Shown piece by piece: positions 35,301-42,504 of a stretch of DNA of 64,000 bases. The first letter of the stretch is position 1; each line of letters starts with the position of its first letter. The DNA is from CAZNFR01 sp964572225 (GTDB lineage: Bacteria > Bacteroidota > Bacteroidia > Bacteroidales > GCA-2748055). The translations under genes and the position numbers were made by a program. The stretch lies in NCBI GenBank assembly GCA_964572225.1, contig CAZNFR010000004.1, forward strand, positions 1-64,000, given 5' to 3'. The notes below the pieces were generated by a model. That model did no database searches. It was not told the origin of the DNA and worked only from the letters and a program-made list of their open reading frames with translations.

Positions 35301-36059
35301 TCGGGAATAAAAGCTGCCATAATCAGGGAAAAAGGAGTAAACGGAGACCGGGAAATGGCCTGGGCTCTCTACCTTGCGGGCATGGATGTGAAGGATGTGC
35401 ATATGACCGACCTGATCTCAGGAAGAGAGGACCTGAACGATGTTCATATGATTGTATTTGTAGGCGGATTCTCCAACTCCGATGTACTGGGATCGGCCAA
35501 GGGCTGGGCCGGGGCTTTCCGCTATAATCCAACGGCCCGGAACACCCTGGATCGGTTCTATCAGCGCAGGGACACCCTGAGTCTGGGAGTATGCAACGGA
35601 TGTCAGCTAATGGTTGAACTCGGAATGGTCTCTTCTGAAAACCCGGAAAAACCCCGCCTTCTCCATAATGAGTCCGGGAAATTTGAATCGGCCTTCCTGA
35701 ACGTGGATATTCAGCCCAATCATTCGGTAATGCTTAACAGCCTGTCGGGCTGCCGGCTCGGGATATGGGTTGCCCATGGTGAAGGAAGATTTTCCCTTCC
35801 CGGAAGCGAAAGTGACTATCATATCCCCGTTAAATACTCCTTTGAAGCTTATCCCGGGAATCCAAATGGTTCCGATTTTGCTGCAGCAGCGCTCTGTTCG
35901 GAAGATGGCCGCCACCTTGCCATAATGCCTCACCTGGAAAGATCATTCCTGCCCTGGCAATGCGGAACCTACCCGGAAGATAGAAAAAATGATGAAATAA
36001 CCCCCTGGATAGAGGCTTTTGTAAATGCGCGAGAATGGATAAAAGACCAAACAGAATAG
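32376..36059 (+). CDS. purL: Phosphoribosylformylglycinamidine synthase (large type)
   Basis: A 1,227-residue FGAM synthase, the fourth step of purine synthesis: FGAR + glutamine + ATP to FGAM. The start is ATG 32376, supported by the promoter just upstream (a TTG codon 69 bp earlier is inside the promoter). The N-terminal domain, linker and two AIRS-like halves are present ([54 protein letters not shown]), and the C-terminal class I amidotransferase has [10 protein letters not shown] with the nucleophile Cys, a G-K-F-E-S substrate loop and a final HL E/P-type His-Glu stretch near PHLERSF. It is the single-chain form as in gamma-proteobacteria, not the split PurSQL. It overlaps the next gene by 25 bp. 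Confidence 0.97.
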   Translation: [1227 protein letters not shown]

Positions 36060-36730
36060 CCAGAAGATCAGGGATCCGAATTTGTGTTTTTCTCCTTGCC
36101 TGCATGAATGTCTGGAATCTGAGTTCACAAGACACAGGTCTGTGGACCTCCGTCAAACTCAGTCACAATCTCGATCATCAGTTTACCCTCCAGGCTGCAT
36201 TGGGACACCGATTAAAGGAAGAATTCACATCCTGGAATGAAAGTTTTGCCAATATGGGCTTGCTCTTTCAACACAATTCCCTTACTTCAGCATTCATTTA
36301 CCGGCTTTCCGGACTTAATTTGAGGGAAGCAGGAAACATCCATGTCCACAGGTTAAGCTGGGAAATTAATTACAATCATGAGTTCTCCGTCTTTATTATG
36401 GAATTCAGAAGCAGGTTTCAGGCAAGGTACTTCGAAACGAATCCCGAAAACTCCCTGATCACACCCAGATCCCATCTGAGAAACCGAATAAAAAGTGAAA
36501 TTAACATACCCTTCCTTCCGGTAAACCCAAGCTTATCTTACGAAGTCTTTTACCGGCTTAATAACGGTATGCCCAATAACTTTGAACAACAGAGGATTAT
36601 CATGGGAGTGGATTATCAAATGAAGGCAGACCAGGCCTTTCAGATTTACCTCCTCTACCTGGAAAGAATGAATGTTGAAAATCCTTCAGAAAACTATATC
36701 GTAGGATTGGGTTATTCTGTGTATATTTAA
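36035..36730 (+). CDS. DUF2490 outer-membrane barrel-like protein
   Basis: A 231-residue exported protein of the DUF2490 type: basic N-terminus then a signal peptide (ICVFLLACMNVWNLSSQ), followed by alternating strands (LWTSVKLSHNLDHQFTLQAALGHRLKEE, NYNHEFSVFIMEFRSRFQARYF) and a terminal strand YIVGLGYSVYI. DUF2490 proteins are predicted small outer-membrane barrels of unknown function. It begins inside the end of purL and is followed after 36 bp by the VTC-domain gene, so it probably opens the VTC/DUF4956 unit. A porin or an assembly factor for a polymer made by the next genes is possible but unproven. Confidence 0.82.
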   Translation: MDKRPNRIARRSGIRICVFLLACMNVWNLSSQDTGLWTSVKLSHNLDHQFTLQAALGHRLKEEFTSWNESFANMGLLFQHNSLTSAFIYRLSGLNLREAGNIHVHRLSWEINYNHEFSVFIMEFRSRFQARYFETNPENSLITPRSHLRNRIKSEINIPFLPVNPSLSYEVFYRLNNGMPNNFEQQRIIMGVDYQMKADQAFQIYLLYLERMNVENPSENYIVGLGYSVYI

Positions 36731-36766
36731 AAGCCTGTTAGAACAAGGCTTTCAAATACCGGAACC

Positions 36767-37510
36767 ATGATGGAGCAACTCGAGAGATTCAGTGCCCTGA
36801 CCCTGGAAGAACTGCAAAAATGCAAACTGGATTCAAGGTATGACCGGAAATTTATTTTCTCTGAAAATCTCCTTCCCCGGGTTCTGGAACAGCTTCCCCA
36901 TAATTACCGGCAACTCCGGATCCATGAAGAATCAAATCATTCCTATGTCACCACCTATTATGACACCCCTGAATACAGAATGTACCTGAATCATCATAAC
37001 GGAAAAAGACCAAGATACAAGATCAGAAAAAGAGACTATATCCTTACCTCCGGTACTTTTTATGAGATCAAAAAAAGAGACAATAAAGGCTATCTGCATA
37101 AATACCGGCAGCATGTGGGTTTTGAATTCACGTCGGAAATGCGGGATCAGTTTATCGAAATGAATACTCCGTACAATCCAGCTTCCCTGAGACCCACACT
37201 CACCAACCGTTTTAAAAGGATTACCCTGCTGAAGGAATGCGGGGAAGAAAAAATTACCTTCGACAGGGAAATTCAGTTTGAGAACGAATTCGGTCTAAAG
37301 GCCCTGAATGGCCTGGTAGTGGCCGAGATCAAAACCCGTGAGCTACATAGCCGGTCGGTTCTTCAAAAAATTCTTCGTAGCTTTGGAATTTATCCGGTCC
37401 CGATCAGTAAATACCTGACCGGCATAGCACTGCTGAATAAAGACATTAAAAAAAACCAGTTAAAGGAAAAAATGCTTCATTTAAATCAGCTTCAGCGTGA
37501 AACTATTTGA
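36767..37510 (+). CDS. VTC-domain polyphosphate polymerase-like protein
   Basis: A 247-residue protein with the VTC domain, the tunnel-shaped fold of the yeast vacuolar polyphosphate polymerase Vtc4. Visible signatures are SRYDRKFIFS near the start, YVTTYYDTPEYRMYLNHHNGKRPRYKIRKRDY, FYEIKKRDNKGYLHKYR with the conserved basic residues that bind triphosphate, and VVAEIKTRE near the end with the metal-binding Glu. Bacterial VTC proteins are proposed to make or process polyphosphate from ATP. It overlaps the next gene (DUF4956) by 14 bp, a pairing seen across bacteria. No membrane helices, so it works at the inner face, probably attached to DUF4956. Confidence 0.9.
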   Translation: MMEQLERFSALTLEELQKCKLDSRYDRKFIFSENLLPRVLEQLPHNYRQLRIHEESNHSYVTTYYDTPEYRMYLNHHNGKRPRYKIRKRDYILTSGTFYEIKKRDNKGYLHKYRQHVGFEFTSEMRDQFIEMNTPYNPASLRPTLTNRFKRITLLKECGEEKITFDREIQFENEFGLKALNGLVVAEIKTRELHSRSVLQKILRSFGIYPVPISKYLTGIALLNKDIKKNQLKEKMLHLNQLQRETI

Positions 37511-38174
37511 AATCCTGGCTTTTATAATCAACCCGGAAGGATCCTTCCTCGATCCCAACCGATTCCTCGACCTTGGGATCCGTTTCCTTTTTAACCTCAT
37601 CATTGCCTTCACTATTATACGCTACATCTATTATCCGCAAACCCGAAGAAAAGATTACCTTTTTTCTTTCTTTCTCATAAGCACCGTGGTATTTTTCCTC
37701 GCCTACCTTATGTCGGATGTGGAATTAAAACTCGGATTTGCCTTTGGATTATTTGCCCTTTTTGGAATACTGAGGTACCGGACCAGCCCCATCCCCATCA
37801 AGGAAATGACCTACCTTTTTATATTGATCGGGATCGCGGTTATCAATTCCATTTCTGGAAACAACATCCCTTATTTTGAGATCCTTTTTACCAATCTGGT
37901 AATTCTTATCATGCTTTTTGCCCTTGAAAAGCTTTTCCTGCTCTCCCATGAATCCTCAATAATTATTCGTTATGAGAACATTGACCTGGTAAGAGAAGAC
38001 CGAAAGGATGAAATCATTGCTGACCTCAGAAAGAGAACAGGCCTGAATATCCACAGGGTTGAGATTCTGGATTTAAATTATATTCGCGATTCGGCAAATC
38101 TGAAAGTTTTCTTTTATGAGAAAAACAACATCCAGAATGCAGAAAATAGTTTTGACAATGAAAATGAAAACTAA
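37497..38174 (+). CDS. DUF4956 membrane protein partnered with the VTC protein
   Basis: A 225-residue inner-membrane protein with GTG start at 37497 (overlapping the VTC gene by 14 bp, a translational-coupling arrangement). About four membrane helices: IRFLFNLIIAFTIIRYIY, FLISTVVFFLAYLM, LGFAFGLFALFGILRYR and LVILIMLFALEKLFLL, with TYLFILIGIAVINS between. The 'LR.RT.PI.IKEMTYLF' segment is the DUF4956 hallmark. The cytoplasmic tail (RTGLNIHRVEILDLNYIRDSANL) forms an alpha/beta domain. DUF4956 proteins nearly always accompany VTC-domain proteins, so it may carry the nascent polymer across the membrane or anchor the enzyme. The reaction itself is inferred. Confidence 0.9.
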   Translation: MKLFEILAFIINPEGSFLDPNRFLDLGIRFLFNLIIAFTIIRYIYYPQTRRKDYLFSFFLISTVVFFLAYLMSDVELKLGFAFGLFALFGILRYRTSPIPIKEMTYLFILIGIAVINSISGNNIPYFEILFTNLVILIMLFALEKLFLLSHESSIIIRYENIDLVREDRKDEIIADLRKRTGLNIHRVEILDLNYIRDSANLKVFFYEKNNIQNAENSFDNENEN

Positions 38175-39270
38175 TCCTGTGAATGGAATTTGCCTTAGGT
38201 TTCTTTTGATTTTCCTGCTGCTGACAGGTGTTTGTCTGCAAAATTACGGACAGGATTACTTTTCCGGATCCGAACCAAAAGGGAAAAACCATATCCTCCT
38301 CCTCCACCCTACCCGAACAAATCTTGACCGTTACTCCTATCTTCTGAAAAACCGGATTATCCCCCTCCCCGACAGCATAATTCCGGTCTGGGTATTTTCC
38401 TCCAACAGCACGGCAGATTATCCCTCCTCTTTCGAAGAGTATCCTGAATTCAGATTCCACAGGATCCAGGAGGATGTGCACCCGGACAGCCTTTACACCG
38501 AAAACGTCCTTACCCCCCTCTTTGAAAAATTGTTCCGAAACAGTACAGGGGTAATCTTTAATGGCGGACCAGATATCCCGCCGTCCTACTATGGAAAAAA
38601 CACCGGGCCTCTTACGCAGATCCGGGATCCCGGCCGGCACAGGATGGAAATATCTTTTCTGTTCCATCTTCTCGGAAGTGATCATAACGAGCTTTATACC
38701 CCTCTGCTTGAGGAGGAAAAGGATTATCTCATTCTGGGAATCTGCCTGGGGATGCAAACCATGAATGTCGCCACCGGAGGCACGCTGATCCAGGATATCC
38801 CATCAGAAATCTATAAGCTGGAGGATATAGAATCCATTCTTGGCTCAGATCCGCATACTTTACACAGGAACTACCGGACAAACCTTTTTCCGGAGGATGG
38901 GACCCCTTCCTATTTCCCACATCCTGTCTCCTTCTCTCAGGAAAAATGGGAATGGCCTATGAAGTGCCCGGATTCGCTGACCCTGGTTTTATCCTCCCAC
39001 CATCAGGCTATTGAAAAAACGGGGAAAGGGATCACTCCGATTGGCTGGTCCTCAGACCAGAAAATTATTGAAGTAGTAAAGCACAATCGCTACCCTTGCG
39101 TTATGGGTTTTCAGTTTCACCCCGAGCTACCATGGATCTACAACCGTTCGGAACGATTAAACTATCCCGGACTGGGAATAATTACACTTACGGACTTCCT
39201 GGCCAAAAGTACCAGCCTGAACTTTCACTACGATTTCTGGAAGATGGTCTGCTCGCAGTTGAAACCTTGA
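38158..39270 (+). CDS. Secreted class I amidotransferase-like (peptidase C26) hydrolase
   Basis: A 370-residue exported protein (start ATG 38158; upstream ATGs at 38116 and 38137 sit inside the DUF4956 gene). A basic N-terminus and hydrophobic core (FLLIFLLLTGVCLQ) ending NYGQ form the signal peptide. The GATase core has GVIFNGGPDIPPSYYG (oxyanion strand), nucleophile Cys in GICLGMQTMNVATGG, and His/Glu in GFQFHPELPW, as in gamma-glutamyl-gamma-aminobutyrate hydrolase/peptidase C26. It also has an acidic insert of about 60 residues around DPHTLHRNY. It overlaps the preceding gene by 17 bp, so it is part of the DUF2490-VTC-DUF4956 unit and probably cleaves a gamma-glutamyl or related bond outside the cytoplasm. 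Confidence 0.85.
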   Translation: MKMKTNPVNGICLRFLLIFLLLTGVCLQNYGQDYFSGSEPKGKNHILLLHPTRTNLDRYSYLLKNRIIPLPDSIIPVWVFSSNSTADYPSSFEEYPEFRFHRIQEDVHPDSLYTENVLTPLFEKLFRNSTGVIFNGGPDIPPSYYGKNTGPLTQIRDPGRHRMEISFLFHLLGSDHNELYTPLLEEEKDYLILGICLGMQTMNVATGGTLIQDIPSEIYKLEDIESILGSDPHTLHRNYRTNLFPEDGTPSYFPHPVSFSQEKWEWPMKCPDSLTLVLSSHHQAIEKTGKGITPIGWSSDQKIIEVVKHNRYPCVMGFQFHPELPWIYNRSERLNYPGLGIITLTDFLAKSTSLNFHYDFWKMVCSQLKP

Positions 39271-39303
39271 AAATGCGAATCGCTACCCCGGACACTACAA
39301 AAC

Positions 39304-39317
39304 ATGTTGTACAACAT
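39304..39317. promoter_or_regulatory. 14-bp perfect palindrome
   Basis: ATGTTGTACAACAT is a perfect palindrome, 33 bp after the stop of the amidohydrolase gene. It looks like a dimeric repressor operator, but no promoter or gene of matching orientation adjoins it. It is one of several elements in the 426 bp gene-free stretch 39271-39696. Confidence 0.4.
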
Positions 39318-39465
39318 ATTTTGGATTTCTTATCGCTAGCCCCTGTATAACCTAAAGAAATATAAAAGCCTAAACTTAAGAGCGAAAAAAAAAATTACCG
39401 GTAGAAAAATATTGAACCTAAATGTCCGTTATTTGTTTGAACTATGATTAAAGTGGTTTTTAATC

Positions 39466-39502
39466 TAGTTAGTAGTTAGTTAGTTGGTTGGTTAGTTGGT
39501 TG
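39466..39502 (+). repeat. TTAG/TTGG tetranucleotide repeat tract
   Basis: About nine units of TAGT/TGGT-type tetranucleotides (TAGTTAGTAGTTAGTTAGTT then GGTTGGTTAGTTGGTTG), just upstream of a strong hairpin. Such a tract can slip in length during replication. Confidence 0.65.
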
Positions 39503-39519
39503 CGAAATCAACGAAACAG

Positions 39520-39560
39520 GAAAGGGTGGCTCTTTTGAGTCACCCTTTCTCTTTACTCCT
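39520..39560 (+). terminator. Terminator-like hairpin at the end of the plus-strand unit
   Basis: GAAAGGGTG-G-CTC (39520-39532) pairs with GAG-T-CACCCTTTC (39537-39549), one mismatch, loop TTTT; a CTCTTTACT tract follows. It is 250 bp beyond the last plus-strand stop, so it may end either that operon or a separate short RNA. Confidence 0.6.
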
Positions 39561-39575
39561 TGTTTCGACTGGCTT

Positions 39576-39655
39576 AAAAAAAACTGTATCAAAATGACAC
39601 AGTTTTTTCTGTTTTTCGAGTCAATTTCTTCAAATCTGTCTCATTTTGATACAGT
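39576..39655 (-). terminator. Long inverted repeat, probable minus-strand terminator
   Basis: ACTGTATCAAAATGACACAG (39583-39602) and CTGTCTCATTTTGATACAGT (39636-39655) are inverted copies with a single mismatch in 20 bp, separated by 33 nt. On the minus strand the stem is followed directly by eight T residues (39583-39576), and it lies 41 bp after the stop of the GH13 gene. Each arm is also a partial palindrome, which additionally resembles the terminal repeats of a small mobile element. Confidence 0.55.
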
Positions 39656-39696
39656 CCTGTTATTTTCACAGGCTCCTTCCGGCCTGTTTCCGGCAA

Positions 39697-41094
39697 CTAT
39701 TTTTCCGACGTAAAAATAAAGTATTCCCAGGGTTGTAATTCGGTTGGCAGGTTTTTAAGGTCGTAGGGTGTATTCTCAGGCCAGAGGGAATAATCACTTT
39801 CGGGAAGGGGAGCAAACATTCGGAAATCTTTCACCTCACCGGAAAGATTAAAGATCCCGATCAGTCTGTGGTTGACTCCGTCACGCATAAAACTAAGGAC
39901 GTTCTGATCCTGACTATCGGTCAGGGTAAAGTCACCTCCTTTTCTGCCGGACCAGAGAGCGGTATTGTTTTCTTTCAGGGCATTCAACTCTTTATAAAAA
40001 TCGAAAAGCTCGCATTCCTTCCATTCAATGGGATCCCGTGTAAAAAACTCCAGTCGCTTATCCATGCAGGCTTCCTGTCCGTTATAGATCAAGGGCATCC
40101 CAGGAATGACGTAAGTCAATACAGTTAAGATTTTTACAGCATCACCCAAACGTTCATAGACGGTGCCGTTCCAGGAATTTTCATCGTGATTGGAGGTGAA
40201 CTGCATAAGAATGGAATTAGGAGGATAGGCAGTGTCAACATAAGCGAAATGCTTACGGATATCCATAGCCGATTGTTCTCCTTTTGCTACCTCATTCATA
40301 ATATGATGAAGCCTCCAGTCATAGCTCATATTCATGGCTTCCTCATGCAAAACAGGTTGATCGGCCTCTGCAAGCAGAAAAACCTCTTTTAAAGGGGAAA
40401 GTTCCTCCTGTACCTGCTTCCAGAAGTCTACTGGGATCATATGGGCCACATCGAACCGGTATCCGTCAATCCCTGTCTCCCGGATCCAGAATTTCAGGGA
40501 TTCAATCATATAATCACGCAACTCCTGGTTTTCGTAGTCAAACTGGATCACATCGGTCCAGTCAAAGGGAGAAACAAAGCTTCCCTGCTCATCCTTCACG
40601 TACCATTCCGGGTTGGTTCCGGCTAAGGGATTATCCCAGGCTGAATGGTTTGGCACCCAGTCTATGATCACTTTTATACCCGAGTCGTGGAATGCCGCAA
40701 CCATGGATTTGAAATCATCCATGCTGCCAAACTCCGGATTAACATCGCGGTAATCCTTTATAGAGTAGTAACTTCCCAATTCACCTTTCCGGTTAAGTTC
40801 TCCAATGGGATGAATGGGCATTAGCCATACAATATCCACCCCGAGATCTTTTAGTCTGGGTATATCTTCCTTTACCGAATTGAAACTGCCATCCTCAGAG
40901 TATTGTCTGACATTCAATTCGTAAATCGTAGCATTCAGCGCCCATTCAGGATGTGTAACCCCCTTCATTTCGTCTGCATTATTGGTTTTGTCCGAATTCT
41001 CATCCCCCGTACAAGAGGACATAATTACAAAAATCAGGAGAAGTAAAATACGTAAATCTCCCAAAAGTCTTAAAAAAACAGTTTTTTTTGTCAT
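39697..41094 (-). CDS. GH13 alpha-amylase-family lipoprotein
   Basis: A 465-residue glycoside hydrolase family 13 enzyme with lipoprotein signal (basic N-terminus, ILLLLIFVIMSSC, lipobox Cys28). Conserved regions are present: DWVPNH (region I, 145-150), GYRFDVAH with nucleophile Asp215 (region II), FLLAEAD with the acid/base Glu243 (region III), and FTSNHDENSW with Asp304 (region IV). The barrel is followed by a C-terminal beta domain. It should hydrolyse alpha-1,4-glucans or maltooligosaccharides in the periplasm or at the surface; the compact size recalls neopullulanase/maltogenic-type or single-domain amylases. It is monocistronic with a strong terminator. It may feed glucose into the trehalose route, but there is no direct link. 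Confidence 0.93.
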   Translation of the reverse strand: MTKKTVFLRLLGDLRILLLLIFVIMSSCTGDENSDKTNNADEMKGVTHPEWALNATIYELNVRQYSEDGSFNSVKEDIPRLKDLGVDIVWLMPIHPIGELNRKGELGSYYSIKDYRDVNPEFGSMDDFKSMVAAFHDSGIKVIIDWVPNHSAWDNPLAGTNPEWYVKDEQGSFVSPFDWTDVIQFDYENQELRDYMIESLKFWIRETGIDGYRFDVAHMIPVDFWKQVQEELSPLKEVFLLAEADQPVLHEEAMNMSYDWRLHHIMNEVAKGEQSAMDIRKHFAYVDTAYPPNSILMQFTSNHDENSWNGTVYERLGDAVKILTVLTYVIPGMPLIYNGQEACMDKRLEFFTRDPIEWKECELFDFYKELNALKENNTALWSGRKGGDFTLTDSQDQNVLSFMRDGVNHRLIGIFNLSGEVKDFRMFAPLPESDYSLWPENTPYDLKNLPTELQPWEYFIFTSEK

Positions 41095-41238
41095 AGCAAC
41101 TATATTTAATCAAGATCACCGGTAATCCCGGTCATGTTAACCGCAAGATAAAGCTAAGGGTAAAAAACAATATTTGTAATTTTACATAAATTATGTTAAT
41201 AATTGAAAAAGAAAAACAGGTTATAAAACTATAATTGT

Positions 41239-41963
41239 ATGAAGAAAATAATGTTTCTGATCCTGTATCTTTTGGCCCATACCTCAGTTTTCACTCAGAA
41301 CGACACCCTGCCCCCTCTTCTCAAAAACCCGGAAATAAGGGAATCCAACCTCAACGATTATATGAAAAGCTCAGGAGTTCTTATGACTTTTGATGACCGC
41401 TACCAGGGGATCAGGGGCACTCCTTTTTATGGTGACCGATGGTTCATGGGTGAGGTGGTTTTGAAAGACGGAACCCGGTTTACCAATCGTATTCTCAGAC
41501 TGGACATCTGGAAGCAGGAGGTAGATTATGCGGACAATAAAACCGAAGCCAACCGGTTGGTCAAATCCACCCTCGATCAAATAATTCTAATGGATGAAGA
41601 CAATCGAAAAAAATTCCTGATAATCCGAACCGGAAAAGATCCCATGGGTTCCTTCTATGAGATCCTTTCTGAGGGAATCTGACTTTTCTGGCCCTTCATC
41701 GCAAAATTTTTATCGAAGCCGACTATAAAGATCCTTACAGTGCTAATCGGCCGTATGATGAGTTTAAATCGGATAGGGAATACTTCTTTTATCCCAAAGG
41801 CAATGATAAACCTGTACAGGTTAAGATGAGAAAGAAAAAAGTCCTTGAACTTCTTGATCCGGAACACTCAAACCGAGTAAACGATTTCTTAAAAGAGAAA
41901 AACTACAGGCTCACTACCGAAGAAGAAGTTAAAGAATTAATAGAATTTTACAACAGTTTGTAA
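41239..41963 (+). pseudogene. Secreted protein of unknown function, interrupted by a frameshift
   Basis: The first frame (41239-41682, 147 aa) has a signal peptide (MKKIMFLILYLLAHTSVFTQ) and the segment FYGDRWFMGEVVLKDGTRF, then stops at TGA (41680-41682) just after FYEILSEG. Shifting by one base at 41671-41679 gives an open frame to TAA 41961: NLTFLALHRKIFIEADYK, then DPYSANRPYDEFKSDREY, and a basic end KKKVLELLDPEH...LIEFYNSL. The sense continues smoothly, so the intact protein is about 241 residues. A lost G in the run GGG at 41672-41674 would explain it. The full-length protein resembles conserved Bacteroidota secreted proteins of unknown function. Either a sequencing slip or a real pseudogene. 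Confidence 0.8.
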
Positions 41964-41969
41964 GTCAGG

Positions 41970-42347
41970 TTATTCTGTTTCGATATAGTTGATATCCATA
42001 TCCAGAATGGAGGAATAATACTCTCCTCTTTCGAGGATGTCATCATCCCCTTCTTCGTAGTACCAGTTTATAACCAGTTTGTTTTCCTCCCGCACCACCT
42101 CCTTTAACCGCTTAAGGATCTGAAGTATATATTTTGAGGTGCCGCTGTTAAGGTATTCAAGAGCAATATCAAAGCTGGTTATTGTTCTGGGAACGGTGAG
42201 GTATTCTTCCACCCAGGCAACAATTTGTTCAAAAAAAAGGCTTGCATCCTCAGGTATGGATCTGCCTTCAATTCTAAATTGTCCTTCCGGATTAAGCTCA
42301 ACAAGGGGTGTCTTTCTCGTTGCGTCTATATGTAAGCTTTCCAGCAA
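41970..42347 (-). CDS. SiaC-like (DUF1987) regulatory phosphoprotein
   Basis: A 125-residue protein of the SiaC family: FRIEGRSIPEDASLFFEQIVAWVEEY, then a middle strand-helix pair with ALEYLNSGTSKYILQILKRLK, and acidic end WYYEEGDDDILERGEYYSS. In Pseudomonas aeruginosa SiaC is phosphorylated by SiaB and dephosphorylated by the PP2C phosphatase SiaA, and unphosphorylated SiaC activates a diguanylate cyclase. Here the Thr/Ser in TSKY matches the phosphorylated position. It starts at TTG (42347); no ATG is available. It is an orphan, with no siaB next to it. The SpoIIE phosphatase at 23.2 kb could be its partner. It converges on the frameshifted gene at 41.2 kb. Confidence 0.8.
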   Translation of the reverse strand: MLESLHIDATRKTPLVELNPEGQFRIEGRSIPEDASLFFEQIVAWVEEYLTVPRTITSFDIALEYLNSGTSKYILQILKRLKEVVREENKLVINWYYEEGDDDILERGEYYSSILDMDINYIETE

Positions 42348-42479
42348 TATTACTCTTTTATGTTCGAAAATACGGACTATTTATCGTCCCACAAAATTAA
42401 ATCAAATATTAAAAAGTAAAAAGTGTTTACTTGTACTGAAATCTTAGGGAATTTGTTTCAGAGAAACATTATATAATTA

Positions 42480-42487
42480 TAAATTTG
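42480..42487 (+). promoter_or_regulatory. -7 box TAAATTTG of the alarmone hydrolase gene
   Basis: A full TAnnTTTG match 18 bp before ATG 42505; a TTG 24 bp further upstream (42453-42455) is a possible -33 element. Confidence 0.4.
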
Positions 42488-42504
42488 CCTGAAATACCGT
42501 CCTT

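Noticed and set aside
39466..39502. Possible CRISPR-like repeats
   Set aside because: Simple tetranucleotide tract without spacers of equal length and without cas genes.
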